Part shown: piece after piece, positions 1 to 7,793 of the stretch
Position numbering within the stretch: the first letter of the stretch is position 1
Layout of the letters: every line of letters starts with the position of its first letter
Assembly: GCA_029936155.1 (NCBI GenBank)
Contig: JAPYUK010000011.1
Span: 1 to 56,508 of the forward strand
Reading direction: 5' to 3'
From: Dehalococcoidia bacterium
GTDB taxonomy: Bacteria; Chloroflexota; Dehalococcoidia; Lucifugimonadales; Lucifugimonadaceae
Length of the DNA stretch: 56,508 bases
Notes under the pieces: generated by a model
The model's input: only the letters and a program-made list of their open reading frames with translations
Database searches by the model: none
What the model was told of the DNA's origin: nothing
Position numbers and translations under genes: made by a program

Positions 1-863
1 TAAATATCGCCCAGCTCACTAATTACATGGAAGTCGTGGAACGCTTCTTCGACGCTCATCTTTGCGCCCACGAATCCCAGAATCAGTGCCAATCCGTACT
101 GCAGGTACCTGAACAGTCTGACCATCCCGACAAGCAGGAAGAACAGCGGTCGCATTCCGAGGACAGCCATGGCATTGGACGACCAAACGACGAACGGATC
201 ATCCGTAATACCGAATACAGTCGGGATCGAGTCGATGGCGAATACAACGTCAGTCGTTCCAAGTACCAGCACTACCAGCAGGAACGGCGTAACGGCTCGA
301 ACACCGTTCATTTTCGTAAAGAATTTTGTGCCGTCGTACTCGGTGCTAACGGGCATGAACTTTCGGAACAGTCTGACCGTGATGTTCTTGCTGGGATCGA
401 CCTCCTGCTCACCCGCAAATGCGAGTTTGTAGGCGGTGTAGATCAGGAACGCACCGAGGATGAAGAGGAACCACGAGAACGCTGTGATTACCGCCACGCC
501 GATTCCGATGAAAACGGCTCTCGCAAGTAAAGCACCAACAATTCCGAACAGCAGGCCTTTTGCCTGGAAGTTCTTCGGAAGATTGAAGTATCCGAAGATG
601 ACGATGAAGACGAACAGGTTGTCGATGCTGAGCGCCCGTTCGGCAACGTACCCGGTTATGTACTCGATACCTTGCTGACTGTTGCCGGCCGTCCATACCC
701 AGACTCCTACAACACCGGCGACCAGAGTCCAGAAAACGGTCAGCCATGCGGCTTCTTTCATCCCGACTTCGCGGTTCCCACGAGTCAGAATTAGGAGATC
801 AAATACCAGTAGGACGACAAGAGCGACGTTGAAAATCAACCAGTGATTGAAACTCTCGAGCAA
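1..863 (-). CDS. TerC family integral membrane protein (partial, C-terminus outside window)
   Basis: Reading the minus strand from a TTG at 863 gives 287 uninterrupted residues that run off the left edge. The protein is a chain of hydrophobic segments with the TerC/Alx signature: an acidic membrane motif ALSIDNLFVF after the second segment and a second motif TTDVVFAIDSIP near residue 200. These paired acidic motifs are typical of TerC family transporters, several of which export manganese. The substrate here is inferred only. The TTG start is preceded by AAGGA about 11 nt upstream, and no better start is in frame. It lies 148 nt downstream of the GreA-like gene on the same strand. I looked for a yybP-ykoY type manganese riboswitch in that gap and did not recognise one. 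Confidence 0.9.
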   Translation of the reverse strand, partial: MLESFNHWLIFNVALVVLLVFDLLILTRGNREVGMKEAAWLTVFWTLVAGVVGVWVWTAGNSQQGIEYITGYVAERALSIDNLFVFIVIFGYFNLPKNFQAKGLLFGIVGALLARAVFIGIGVAVITAFSWFLFILGAFLIYTAYKLAFAGEQEVDPSKNITVRLFRKFMPVSTEYDGTKFFTKMNGVRAVTPFLLVVLVLGTTDVVFAIDSIPTVFGITDDPFVVWSSNAMAVLGMRPLFFLLVGMVRLFRYLQYGLALILGFVGAKMSVEEAFHDFHVISELGDI

Positions 864-1011
864 CGGGGATATTTCCTTGTATATAGAGCAACGGCGATCG
901 AGGCATAGCCCTGAGGAGTCGGGCGCGCGAATACGCCGACTAAATTAGCACAGTAATTCGTTGATCAGTAGATCAAACTTTCCTCGAAATATCGCACTTG
1001 GCGATATCTAG

Positions 1012-1851
1012 TTACGAAGTTTTGCTGATCTTGTAAACCTGCTGACCACGAGGGGTCTTGACCTTAACTTCGTCACCGAGTCGATGACCAAGGATTGCCG
1101 ATCCGACGGGCGATACGATAGAAATCTTGCTGGCCAGCGGATTTGCCTCGTGCGGTTCAACCAACTGGTATTTGACCGTCTTGTCGGTAGTGGTCTCCGT
1201 GAGTTCTATCTTCGATCCAATATGGACTCGGTTAGAGTCCTGACCTTTGGCATCGATGATCACCGCAACTTTAAGTGTTGCCTCGATCTCCTGGATCTTA
1301 CCCATAGCCATTCCCTGAGCTTCCCGAGCGGCCTCTAGTGGGGCGTTTTCTCGCACGTCACCATCGGCTGCTGCTCGCTGGATATCGGATACGATTTTGA
1401 TTCGTTCCCCTTGAAGCGAAGCGAGCTGCTTGGTCATTTCGTTGTAGCCGCTCTGGGTCAACCGCACGCTGCGTGTCGGGGTAGGTCGGGCAATAATTTT
1501 AGAAGCGGTTCGTGACTTGCGGAGTCGAAGATGCTGAGCCAGATTGACTTCAATGTGCTCTTTTTTCTTGAGGAATGTCAAGAAAAGCTTTACCGCGGTG
1601 AGCCGCTCTTTGGCGTCCCGTGTGGCAGTCTTTGCACCGAAAATCTCGTTGTACTCGCCGATTTCGGACGGAATAATCGAGTCAATCAGGCGAGCTGAAC
1701 CGATCCATCGAACGAACTTGGCTATTTCAGGCTGCGCTGACTTTTTCGCGTCCTGCGGCATCTGTCTTACATATGTCTGAAACGCTTCGTTAAGTGAAAG
1801 GGCAACTTGTTCTTCCTGTGTGGTTTCCGGTGCTTCAGACGTAGTTGCCAT
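1012..1851 (-). CDS. greA: GreA-like transcription elongation factor with extra N-terminal domain
   Basis: A protein of 279 aa, against about 158 for a standard GreA. Residues 128-205 form the GreA coiled coil with the tip motif GDVRENA; D165 and E168 match the acidic residues that GreA places in the RNA polymerase active site to stimulate cleavage of backtracked RNA. Residues 205-279 fit the FKBP-like C-terminal domain. The first 110 residues are extra and helical, and they resemble the SAM-like core-binding domain of tyrosine recombinases (my reading of the pattern, not a search). A basic linker at 108-130 joins the two. The start ATG has AGGT 5 nt upstream. It is transcribed divergently from rpmH. 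A GreA paralogue elsewhere in the genome cannot be excluded. Confidence 0.85.
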   Translation of the reverse strand: MATTSEAPETTQEEQVALSLNEAFQTYVRQMPQDAKKSAQPEIAKFVRWIGSARLIDSIIPSEIGEYNEIFGAKTATRDAKERLTAVKLFLTFLKKKEHIEVNLAQHLRLRKSRTASKIIARPTPTRSVRLTQSGYNEMTKQLASLQGERIKIVSDIQRAAADGDVRENAPLEAAREAQGMAMGKIQEIEATLKVAVIIDAKGQDSNRVHIGSKIELTETTTDKTVKYQLVEPHEANPLASKISIVSPVGSAILGHRLGDEVKVKTPRGQQVYKISKTS

Positions 1852-1920
1852 TTTTACCTATTTCTGCGAGATCGGGCGAACCCGTTTCCCGCCGCTGGAT
1901 TTCAGGAGAACAATCCATTA

Positions 1921-1949
1921 ATGATAGTTACGCAGATTTGAGACCGCAA
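1921..1949 (-). promoter_or_regulatory. candidate promoter of the GreA-like gene
   Basis: On the minus strand TTGCGG and TATCAT are separated by 17 bp, about 70 nt upstream of the GreA-like start. The -10 is a 5/6 match to the sigma-70 consensus and the -35 is weak. It sits back to back with the rpmH promoter. Confidence 0.4.
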
Positions 1950-1969
1950 ATAATCAGGTTCAAAATCGT

Positions 1970-1999
1970 TTGACACTCAGACCATGTCGAACTTAAAAT
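1970..1999 (+). promoter_or_regulatory. sigma-70-like promoter of the rpmH operon
   Basis: TTGACA (1970-1975) and TAAAAT (1994-1999) are spaced by 18 bp and lie 77 nt before the rpmH start codon. The same -10 hexamer with an 18-bp spacer occurs before purF. This is the only strong promoter-like pair seen before the rpmH-rnpA-yidD-yidC-jag run. Confidence 0.6.
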
Positions 2000-2075
2000 C
2001 AATGTTTACCCAGCCGTTATTAATGCGGCAACGAATCCGCCGGGTCTTTTAGACCTCGAGCCTCCCACCACTAAT

Positions 2076-2213
2076 ATGCCAAAGCGAACCTACCAACCCA
2101 AGTCACGACGTCGCATGCGCGTTCATGGCTTCCGATCACGAATGAGCTCCAAAGGGGGACGTGCGGTTCTCGCACGCCGCCGGGGCAAAGGCAGAATGCG
2201 GCTAACCGTTTAG
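2076..2213 (+). CDS. rpmH: 50S ribosomal protein L34
   Basis: This 45-aa, strongly basic protein begins [19 protein letters not shown] and matches the compact L34 family in length and in its [11 protein letters not shown] core. L34 binds 23S rRNA in the large subunit. It opens the conserved rpmH-rnpA-yidD-yidC-jag order. In many bacteria dnaA and the origin lie upstream of rpmH, but here that place holds the divergent GreA-like gene and no dnaA is seen. The rnpA start follows 17 nt after the stop. Confidence 0.97.
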   Translation: MPKRTYQPKSRRRMRVHGFRSRMSSKGGRAVLARRRGKGRMRLTV

Positions 2214-2230
2214 CTGGCAGGCTGCATTAC

Positions 2231-2605
2231 GTGTCACTTCCATCCAGGCAGCGAATTAGACGACCGGCGGAGTTCCGTCGTGTTTTTGCGCGTGGTAAAC
2301 GATCGTCAAGTGAGTTGACCAACGTAGTGGCAATATCGAACGACCTCACATATGTACGGGTTGGCCTTTCTGTGAGTAAGCGTGTTGGCAGTGCAGTCAA
2401 GCGCAATCTTGTAAAGCGCCGCATCCGAAATACATTCGCAAATCTGAACGTCGCTGGCGGTTGGGATTTCGTTGTCACGGCCAAGCCACACTCATCAGCC
2501 GCAAGCTACGCAGAGTTTGAGCACGCGATTCACCGTTCGATCGAACAAATTGGTATCGATGTCGCTACTCCAGAAGCTGCGCCAGATTCTCAAGTGGTGA
2601 TGTAA
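2231..2605 (+). CDS. rnpA: ribonuclease P protein component
   Basis: A 124-aa basic protein starting at a GTG. It carries the RnpA signature in RVGLSVSKRVGSAVKRNLVK followed by RRIRN, which matches the family's conserved RNR-type basic motif. It assists the RNase P RNA in trimming 5' leaders from precursor tRNAs. The last residues (about 112-124) are outside the family core. The stop codon overlaps the yidD start in a TAATG arrangement, which suggests translational coupling. Confidence 0.95.
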   Translation: MSLPSRQRIRRPAEFRRVFARGKRSSSELTNVVAISNDLTYVRVGLSVSKRVGSAVKRNLVKRRIRNTFANLNVAGGWDFVVTAKPHSSAASYAEFEHAIHRSIEQIGIDVATPEAAPDSQVVM

Positions 2606-2820
2606 TGAGCAAGTTATTTTTATTACTTATCAAGGCCTACAAAATGGCGATATCGCCGTATACGCCTGGGCAGTGCCGGTACGACCCGACCTGTTCTGAG
2701 TTCGCCGCCGACGCTATCAAAGCGCACGGAGCGATAAGCGGGTCATGGCTCGCACTGAAAAGGATTGGTCGGTGTCATCCCGGTCGATCGCGGGGTTACG
2801 ACCCTGTTCCTGAAAAGTGA
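2605..2820 (+). CDS. yidD: membrane protein insertion efficiency factor YidD
   Basis: A 71-aa protein with the YidD core: a short amphipathic N-terminus, then CRYDPTCSEFAADAI and a C-terminal GRCHPGRSRGYDPVP. Three cysteines of the family pattern are present. YidD is a small inner-face membrane-associated protein that helps YidC-dependent insertion. Its place between rnpA and yidC is the usual one, except that a propeller lipoprotein gene is inserted before yidC here. The start overlaps the rnpA stop by one base. Confidence 0.95.
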   Translation: MSKLFLLLIKAYKMAISPYTPGQCRYDPTCSEFAADAIKAHGAISGSWLALKRIGRCHPGRSRGYDPVPEK

Positions 2821-2860
2821 ACTTATATCTAAATAATCCCATTCTCGACCGGGCTGGCAA

Positions 2861-4198
2861 ATGCTTCGTTATGTCGGGATCAACACCAACCGGAGGCCTA
2901 AAACGCCACCGTCAATAACCGGCACGATTCGCATTTCAACCAGCGAATCTGAGCCAAAACTTCAATATCACGGCGGGCGCAGGCGACTGCCCATCCTCTT
3001 CGCACTCATCTTCGTGATGATTGCTGCGGTAGCGTGTGTAAACGACCTCACGCCCGAAGGCGGCTGGTCAGGTCCGGTTGTTGAGGACGAGAAGTTGTTC
3101 ATCGGCAACCGTGATGGCAACCTTGTCCGCTTCGACCCAGAGACCCAAAACCTCGACAGCTCATGGCGCTACCCGGATGGAGATGGCCTCGGTGCCATGT
3201 ACAGCAATACGGTGGTCATTGGCGACAAAATCTACGGTGTTGGGTACACGTGTCGTGGAGATAAGTGCGACGGTGAAATATTTGGACTTAGCCTCTCCGA
3301 CGGTTCATCGATCTGGGGTTTGCATGGTCTCGAACTGAAAACCAAGTTGGTAGGCAGTGTTGCGGCATCTGGTGACACGTTGTTTGTCGGCACGACCGCG
3401 ATTGGCGATGAGGACGACGGGGCGGAAGGTTATCTGTACGCCCTCGACTCATCAGCCGGAGCATCTCGCATCGAGAAGTACCGAGTCCCGCTCGATGGCA
3501 ACGCCTTCAGCGGCGTGACTATTGAGGGTTCAACTGCTTACATCGCAACGATGGCGGGATCCCTCTACGCAATCGATATTTCCGACTCCGAATTCGCCAC
3601 TCCAGAGGCCCGTATCAAGTGGACCTTCGAAGCTGAGGGCGCGATTGCAGGGCCGATTCTCGTCGCTAGCGGCAACCTGTATTTCGGCGATCTGGCGAGC
3701 AATGCGTACAAACTAGGTATTTCAACGCGATTAATATCTTCATCCAGGACCGAGGTAAATACCGGCAGTGGAGAGTGGAAATTCGATGCCGGTGCCTGGG
3801 TTTGGGCAAAACCGATTATCGAAGATGGCACGGTCTACGTGTCAGCGCTGGACGGTTCGATCTCGGCAGTTGATGACTCATCAGGAATCGCGAAATGGAC
3901 GACAACCATAGAAGGCCAGATCGTTTCATCGCCAGCACTGTTCGATCGCAAGCGCGGCAATATTACGGAGCGGGCACTCGCAGTTCCCTCCGGAGAGAAA
4001 AATGTCTGGGTCATCTCGGTTATCGATGGTCGGGAGCTCGGCGTGTTCCTCACCGACGAACCGGTCAAATCGACTCCACTGGTCCACAACGGCAATCTCT
4101 ATGTTCACACCTTGAACGGCGATCTCAAGTGGTTCTCAGTTGACAACACCTCGCAAATAGGCTGCGTCGAACTGAAAGGTGGTGGGCGATGCGACTAA
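2861..4198 (+). CDS. PQQ-like beta-propeller lipoprotein, BamB-like fold
   Basis: A protein of 445 aa. Residues 41-58 are a hydrophobic stretch after RRR, ending in IAAVAC with C59 a good lipobox cysteine, so the mature protein is probably an outward-facing lipoprotein. About 40 residues precede the signal, which is unusually long. No other in-frame start was found closer to it. The rest is a series of short repeats of the PQQ/YVTN propeller type, with phrases such as LFIGNRDGNLVRFD, GYLYALDSSAG, GSLYAIDI and GNLYVHTLNGDLKWF. The fold recalls BamB, but no enzyme motif is seen. Its position between yidD and yidC suggests a link with membrane or envelope protein assembly (inference). The exact role is unknown. 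Confidence 0.75.
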   Translation: MLRYVGINTNRRPKTPPSITGTIRISTSESEPKLQYHGGRRRLPILFALIFVMIAAVACVNDLTPEGGWSGPVVEDEKLFIGNRDGNLVRFDPETQNLDSSWRYPDGDGLGAMYSNTVVIGDKIYGVGYTCRGDKCDGEIFGLSLSDGSSIWGLHGLELKTKLVGSVAASGDTLFVGTTAIGDEDDGAEGYLYALDSSAGASRIEKYRVPLDGNAFSGVTIEGSTAYIATMAGSLYAIDISDSEFATPEARIKWTFEAEGAIAGPILVASGNLYFGDLASNAYKLGISTRLISSSRTEVNTGSGEWKFDAGAWVWAKPIIEDGTVYVSALDGSISAVDDSSGIAKWTTTIEGQIVSSPALFDRKRGNITERALAVPSGEKNVWVISVIDGRELGVFLTDEPVKSTPLVHNGNLYVHTLNGDLKWFSVDNTSQIGCVELKGGGRCD

Positions 4199-4242
4199 TC
4201 ACCATCCCTAAATTCTGCACTTCTGCTGAGGAGGCCATATAA

Positions 4243-5223
4243 ATGGAGATATTTGGCATTCTCTGGCTAGAAGTGATCATGCGTCCGATGATCAACAGCC
4301 TTGCGCTGTTGTATCAGCTGCTGTTTTCCAACTTCGGACTCAGCATCATCGTCTTCACAGTCCTCATTCGCCTAGCAATGATCCCGCTAACGGTGCGGCA
4401 GACACGCCAGATGAAGAAGATGCAGACCATCCAGCCAAAGTTGAAGGCAATTCAGGACAAGTACAAGGGCAAGAAGGGCGATGCACGTCGCCAGATGTCC
4501 TCTGAAACCATGGGCCTTTACAAAGATGCCGGCGTAAGCCCTGTCGGCTGTCTCGGGCCAATGATAATCCAGATGCCGATCTGGATCGGTTTCTACCGGG
4601 CTATTTTGCGCACCATGCCGTCGACACCCGAAGGCATGGCGAATCTATCGGATCTGTTCTATAGCTGGAACCCGGCGATTGCTGGTGTTCCTTTCAATAG
4701 TCAGTTCCTGGGTCTTTCACTCGTGGATCTGGTCTCAGCTGCGGTATTGCCGTGGAATTACGCACTGCCGGTTTTGGTTGGTGCATCGATGTTCCTCCAG
4801 CAGAAGATGACCACGAACCCAACTTCAGACCCACGACAGAAACAGACCAACCAGATGATGCTCTGGATGATGCCGATTATGTTCGGTGCGTTCACATGGC
4901 AGTTCCCGGCTGGTCTTGCTGTTTACATCCTGTTCTCAAACGCAATCGGTGTAGTAATTCAGTACTACGTCGGTGGCAAACAACCAGTTGAACTATTTGG
5001 GAGATCCTTCTTGGGGACCGATGCGAGCAGAGCCGAGCGAGCCGAACAGGTTGCCGCAGAAGCCGCCGGATCCAACGCCAAGACACCCCCACCAAGTTCT
5101 GAGGAGTCAGACGAAGATGACCAGAGCACGGAAATTCTCGGGAAAGACAGTCGACGAAGCAACCGAAATCGCGCTCGCCGAACTGGACGCCGAACTCGAA
5201 GACGTCGAAATAAAGGTAGTTAG
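4243..5223 (+). CDS. yidC: membrane protein insertase YidC/Oxa1 family
   Basis: A protein of 326 aa in the short Gram-positive/Oxa1 style without the large periplasmic domain of proteobacterial YidC. It has five hydrophobic segments and the family core FTVLIRLAMIPLTVRQ, a charged hairpin after it (QPKLKAIQDKYKGKKGD) and MIIQMPIWIGFYRAI. The start has GAGGAGG 8 nt upstream. YidC inserts membrane proteins, alone or with SecYEG. The C-terminal tail is acidic at about 275-295, then extremely Arg-rich in the last 23 residues (12 Arg, 1 Lys), a form that in other YidC/Oxa1 proteins contacts the ribosome. The last 35 codons overlap the jag coding region in another frame. Confidence 0.95.
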   Translation: MEIFGILWLEVIMRPMINSLALLYQLLFSNFGLSIIVFTVLIRLAMIPLTVRQTRQMKKMQTIQPKLKAIQDKYKGKKGDARRQMSSETMGLYKDAGVSPVGCLGPMIIQMPIWIGFYRAILRTMPSTPEGMANLSDLFYSWNPAIAGVPFNSQFLGLSLVDLVSAAVLPWNYALPVLVGASMFLQQKMTTNPTSDPRQKQTNQMMLWMMPIMFGAFTWQFPAGLAVYILFSNAIGVVIQYYVGGKQPVELFGRSFLGTDASRAERAEQVAAEAAGSNAKTPPPSSEESDEDDQSTEILGKDSRRSNRNRARRTGRRTRRRRNKGS

Positions 5224-6139
5224 TACCGGGCGTTCAGGAATTCTCGGATTCGGTGGTGAACCTGCCGAGATTGAAATATCGATGCCCGGTGAAGGGGGAT
5301 CGTCCTACGACGATGATTCGGATGATCCTATCGGTGATGTAAGAACATCTGAGGAATCTTTAGCTGGATCTCATGATTTTGGTGATTCCGAATTGGAAGA
5401 CGCCTCTCCACGCGGTGGTAGAGGTAGAGGCCGCAACCGAAACCGCAATCGTGGACGCGGCAGAGGTCGTAACGATGCAGATCGCGACGTACAGCCTCAG
5501 ATCGAGGCATCTTCGCAAGCACCTGCGTCTGACGACTCAGACGCCGAGTCAGAGTCAAATGACGGTGATGACCGTGGGCGTGGTCGTGGACGCAACCGTC
5601 GCGCCGACAATCGATCGGATCGTCAAGATCGTTCAGAACGCTCGGAAGACAACCAGCGGTCACAGCCGATCATCCGCGAGAAGGATGAAGAGGCAGAACA
5701 GCTCGTCGCCGAGCTTCTCGACTACTTCTTGGGAACCATGGGCGTCGTGGCCGAGACTTATATCCGAGAAGATGACGAAGAAGGTTCGATGACGTTCGAG
5801 ATCGAGGGTCAGGACGCAGGCTTGTTAATTGGCCGCCGCGGCGAAACGCTTCAGGCGCTTCAATTCCTCGTTCGGATGGTCACGAATCGACAGTTGGGTC
5901 GCAAAGCCTACGTTGTTATCGATATCGAAGACTACCGAGAACGCCGGGTTCAGATGTTGCGTCGACTTGCTCGTCGCATGGCGGGTCGAGTTGGTTCGAG
6001 CGGTCGTGCGGACAGTCTTGAGCCGATGTCGCCAGCCGAGCGTCGCATTGTCCACATGGCACTTGCCTGTCACCCAGAGGTTCGAACAGAATCCGAGGGC
6101 GAAGGCAACCAACGCCGGGTAGTAATCTTCCCAAAATAG
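5117..6139 (+). CDS. jag: Jag/KhpB family RNA-binding protein (Jag-N, KH, R3H)
   Basis: I chose the ATG at 5117, giving 340 aa, because the Jag-N domain (residues 3-53, with FSGKTVDEATEIALAEL) begins there. The open frame extends further upstream but has no homology. Residues 60-185 are a low-complexity linker, acidic then Gly/Arg/Asn-rich. The KH domain lies at about 190-275 with the GLLIGRRGE loop at 235, and the R3H domain at about 285-340 (SPAERRIVHMAL). KhpB-type proteins bind many RNAs, and jag is commonly linked with yidC. The first 35 codons overlap the yidC 3' end by 107 nt in the +1 frame. The linker is much longer than in most Jag proteins. Confidence 0.93.
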   Translation: MTRARKFSGKTVDEATEIALAELDAELEDVEIKVVSTGRSGILGFGGEPAEIEISMPGEGGSSYDDDSDDPIGDVRTSEESLAGSHDFGDSELEDASPRGGRGRGRNRNRNRGRGRGRNDADRDVQPQIEASSQAPASDDSDAESESNDGDDRGRGRGRNRRADNRSDRQDRSERSEDNQRSQPIIREKDEEAEQLVAELLDYFLGTMGVVAETYIREDDEEGSMTFEIEGQDAGLLIGRRGETLQALQFLVRMVTNRQLGRKAYVVIDIEDYRERRVQMLRRLARRMAGRVGSSGRADSLEPMSPAERRIVHMALACHPEVRTESEGEGNQRRVVIFPK

Positions 6140-6218
6140 GTGCCAACGGCACGTTTTCTAGGATGTTGAGAGGCGTTAACTGATTCGTGTATCTTTGGCT
6201 TTGGGTTGGTTCGCTAGT

Positions 6219-6256
6219 AACCCCTTCTCCCAGCTGGGGAAGGTTGGGATGAGGGA
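6219..6256 (+). repeat. dispersed REP/MITE-like palindrome
   Basis: Between jag and the PfkB gene lies an imperfect palindrome, CCTTCTCCCAGCTGGGGAAGG, followed by TTGGGATGAGGG. The pattern CCCCTTCTCCC...GGGATGAGGG is a familiar style of dispersed intergenic repeat in many bacterial genomes. Only one copy is in this window, so its repeated nature is inferred. It has no T-tract, so it is a poor terminator. The rest of the 171-nt gap shows nothing else. Confidence 0.45.
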
Positions 6257-6310
6257 GAAATGTTCATCCTGAGACTACTCTGCGACGCGTCTCAGTAAAC
6301 TCGTCTGATC

Positions 6311-7156
6311 ATGAGTTCAGCCACGACACCACCAACCTTCGTCTCGATGGGTCATTTGACGTTCGACGTAAACATCGTCGACAGCGGACCACCCACTAAC
6401 CACATCCCAGGTGGTGCGGCTGCGTACTCGGCGTTAACAGCGCAAAAACATAGTCTGACGACAGGCATCATCACTTCCGTCGGAGACGACTACCCGGTCG
6501 ACATGATCTTCACGGGCGTCGACGTTCGTGTGACCGCAAGCGAACACACCGCAACGTTCGCCAACTACTACGACTCAGGCGATCGCACGCAAGTCCTGAT
6601 GGCATCTGGAAGCCGAATCCCACAGTCTGCAGTTCCTGCGGACTGGACTCGTCCTGACATTCTTTATGTAAGCCCGTTGCTTCACGAGCTTCCTACCGAC
6701 TGCGTGAACTGGTTCGAATCAACACTTTCGTGCCTCGTGCCATCGGGATGGCTGCGCAGGTGGGGGCCTGACGGCGCGATCAGTCATGCGAGCACGCTCC
6801 CTCCATTCCGAGGGAAAAAATGGAACATGATCGTTGTATCAGAATCCGAAATTCAGGATCTACCTGAGCAGCAGCTATTCGATCTCGGTGAAATCATCTG
6901 CGTTACGCGAGGTGAGAAAGGATCAAGAATTTGGCAGGACGGAACATGGATCGACGTCATGGCTATCGAGGCAGAACCGGTCGATTTTACTGGGGCGGGC
7001 GACATCTGGTCGACGGCATTCGTGATCGCACTCAGCGAGGGTAGGGAATTGGCGGAGGCCGGCATCTACGCTTCTGCCGCTGCAGCAATATCGATCGAGT
7101 CGATCGGCCTTAGCGGTTGTCCATCACGTGAAACTATCGAAGACCGGATGCCCTAA
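6311..7156 (+). CDS. PfkB family carbohydrate kinase
   Basis: A protein of 281 aa. Two family marks are visible: the N-terminal glycine motif in IPGGAAAYSALTAQ (about 33-46) and the C-terminal anion-hole/catalytic motif DFTGAGDIWSTAFVIAL (about 228-244), whose second Asp is the usual catalytic base. CVTRGEKGSRIW before it fits the ATP-binding strand. The family phosphorylates sugars or nucleosides. The substrate cannot be read from the sequence, and the gene is monocistronic. It converges on the thioredoxin gene with an 11-nt gap. The length is at the short end for the family, but both ends look complete. Confidence 0.85.
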   Translation: MSSATTPPTFVSMGHLTFDVNIVDSGPPTNHIPGGAAAYSALTAQKHSLTTGIITSVGDDYPVDMIFTGVDVRVTASEHTATFANYYDSGDRTQVLMASGSRIPQSAVPADWTRPDILYVSPLLHELPTDCVNWFESTLSCLVPSGWLRRWGPDGAISHASTLPPFRGKKWNMIVVSESEIQDLPEQQLFDLGEIICVTRGEKGSRIWQDGTWIDVMAIEAEPVDFTGAGDIWSTAFVIALSEGRELAEAGIYASAAAAISIESIGLSGCPSRETIEDRMP

Positions 7157-7167
7157 GGCGACTCGCA

Positions 7168-7653
7168 CTACGCCTCGTTCAATGCAGCCAGCGCAGCACC
7201 CTTGTCGAGCAACCCGCCAGATTGTCGCCATAACTCTTCACCGTCACGACCGATCACCACGAACGTGGGTGTCAGATACACGCGGTAATCTCGAATCATC
7301 TGCGATGCGAGTGCGTCTTGGACGTTGAGTTTGAGGATCTGTACATCGTTACCTAGCTCTCCCTCCAGACTCCTGACCATCGGTTCTGATGCGAGGCAGG
7401 CGGTGCAGGTGTTCGAAAAGAATTCAACGAATACCGGTTTTCCAGAAGTTATCACAGTCTGGGCCTCGGCTTCACTCGCAACGGTACTTTCGCCTGGCTG
7501 AAGTGCGAAGATCGCTACCAGCACGATGATTGCAGTAGCGGAGTAGAGCGGAATGCGTTTCCGCCAGCTTTTTATCGGAAGTAGAGCCATCATCGCGACA
7601 ATAAATCCGGGGATGGCAATCAGAGCCGAATACTGGTTGAAAAATTCAAGCAA
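7168..7653 (-). CDS. membrane-anchored thioredoxin-like protein
   Basis: A protein of 161 aa with two N-terminal hydrophobic segments (about 9-27 and 36-51) and then a thioredoxin fold. The active site is CTAC (C83, C86) in EFFSNTCTAC, and the cis-proline loop is seen in YLTPTFVVIG. It is probably tethered to the membrane with the redox domain outside, acting as a thiol-disulphide reductase or in cytochrome or envelope redox work (inference). The CTAC site differs from the classic CGPC. No cytochrome biogenesis genes are next to it. The 140 nt to the restriction-modification genes upstream show no gene. Confidence 0.85.
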   Translation of the reverse strand: MLEFFNQYSALIAIPGFIVAMMALLPIKSWRKRIPLYSATAIIVLVAIFALQPGESTVASEAEAQTVITSGKPVFVEFFSNTCTACLASEPMVRSLEGELGNDVQILKLNVQDALASQMIRDYRVYLTPTFVVIGRDGEELWRQSGGLLDKGAALAALNEA

Positions 7654-7793
7654 TTCTTATCCTTCATGAGTGATTTAGGGAGAAGTCAGCAACTGGTTGT
7701 TGGTTGATACGCAAAGTTAGATTCACCGGATGCAAATTCGACGCGGGAACTCCTCGAAACGACAGTTGTGGTACCACAGCACCAACCGAATAC

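Noticed and set aside
27-530. Long plus-strand open frames at the left edge
   Set aside because: They are opposite the TerC family gene, which has clear motifs on the minus strand, and have no recognisable product.
918-940. GC-rich hairpin between the GreA-like gene and terC
   Set aside because: Short stem with a bulge and no T-tract on either strand; not a convincing terminator or riboswitch.
1852-2075. Replication origin next to rpmH
   Set aside because: No dnaA and no cluster of TTATCCACA-like boxes is present in the gap.
4973-5116. Longer jag start at 4973
   Set aside because: The added 48 residues lie inside yidC, have no homology to Jag, and the Jag-N domain begins at the ATG at 5117.
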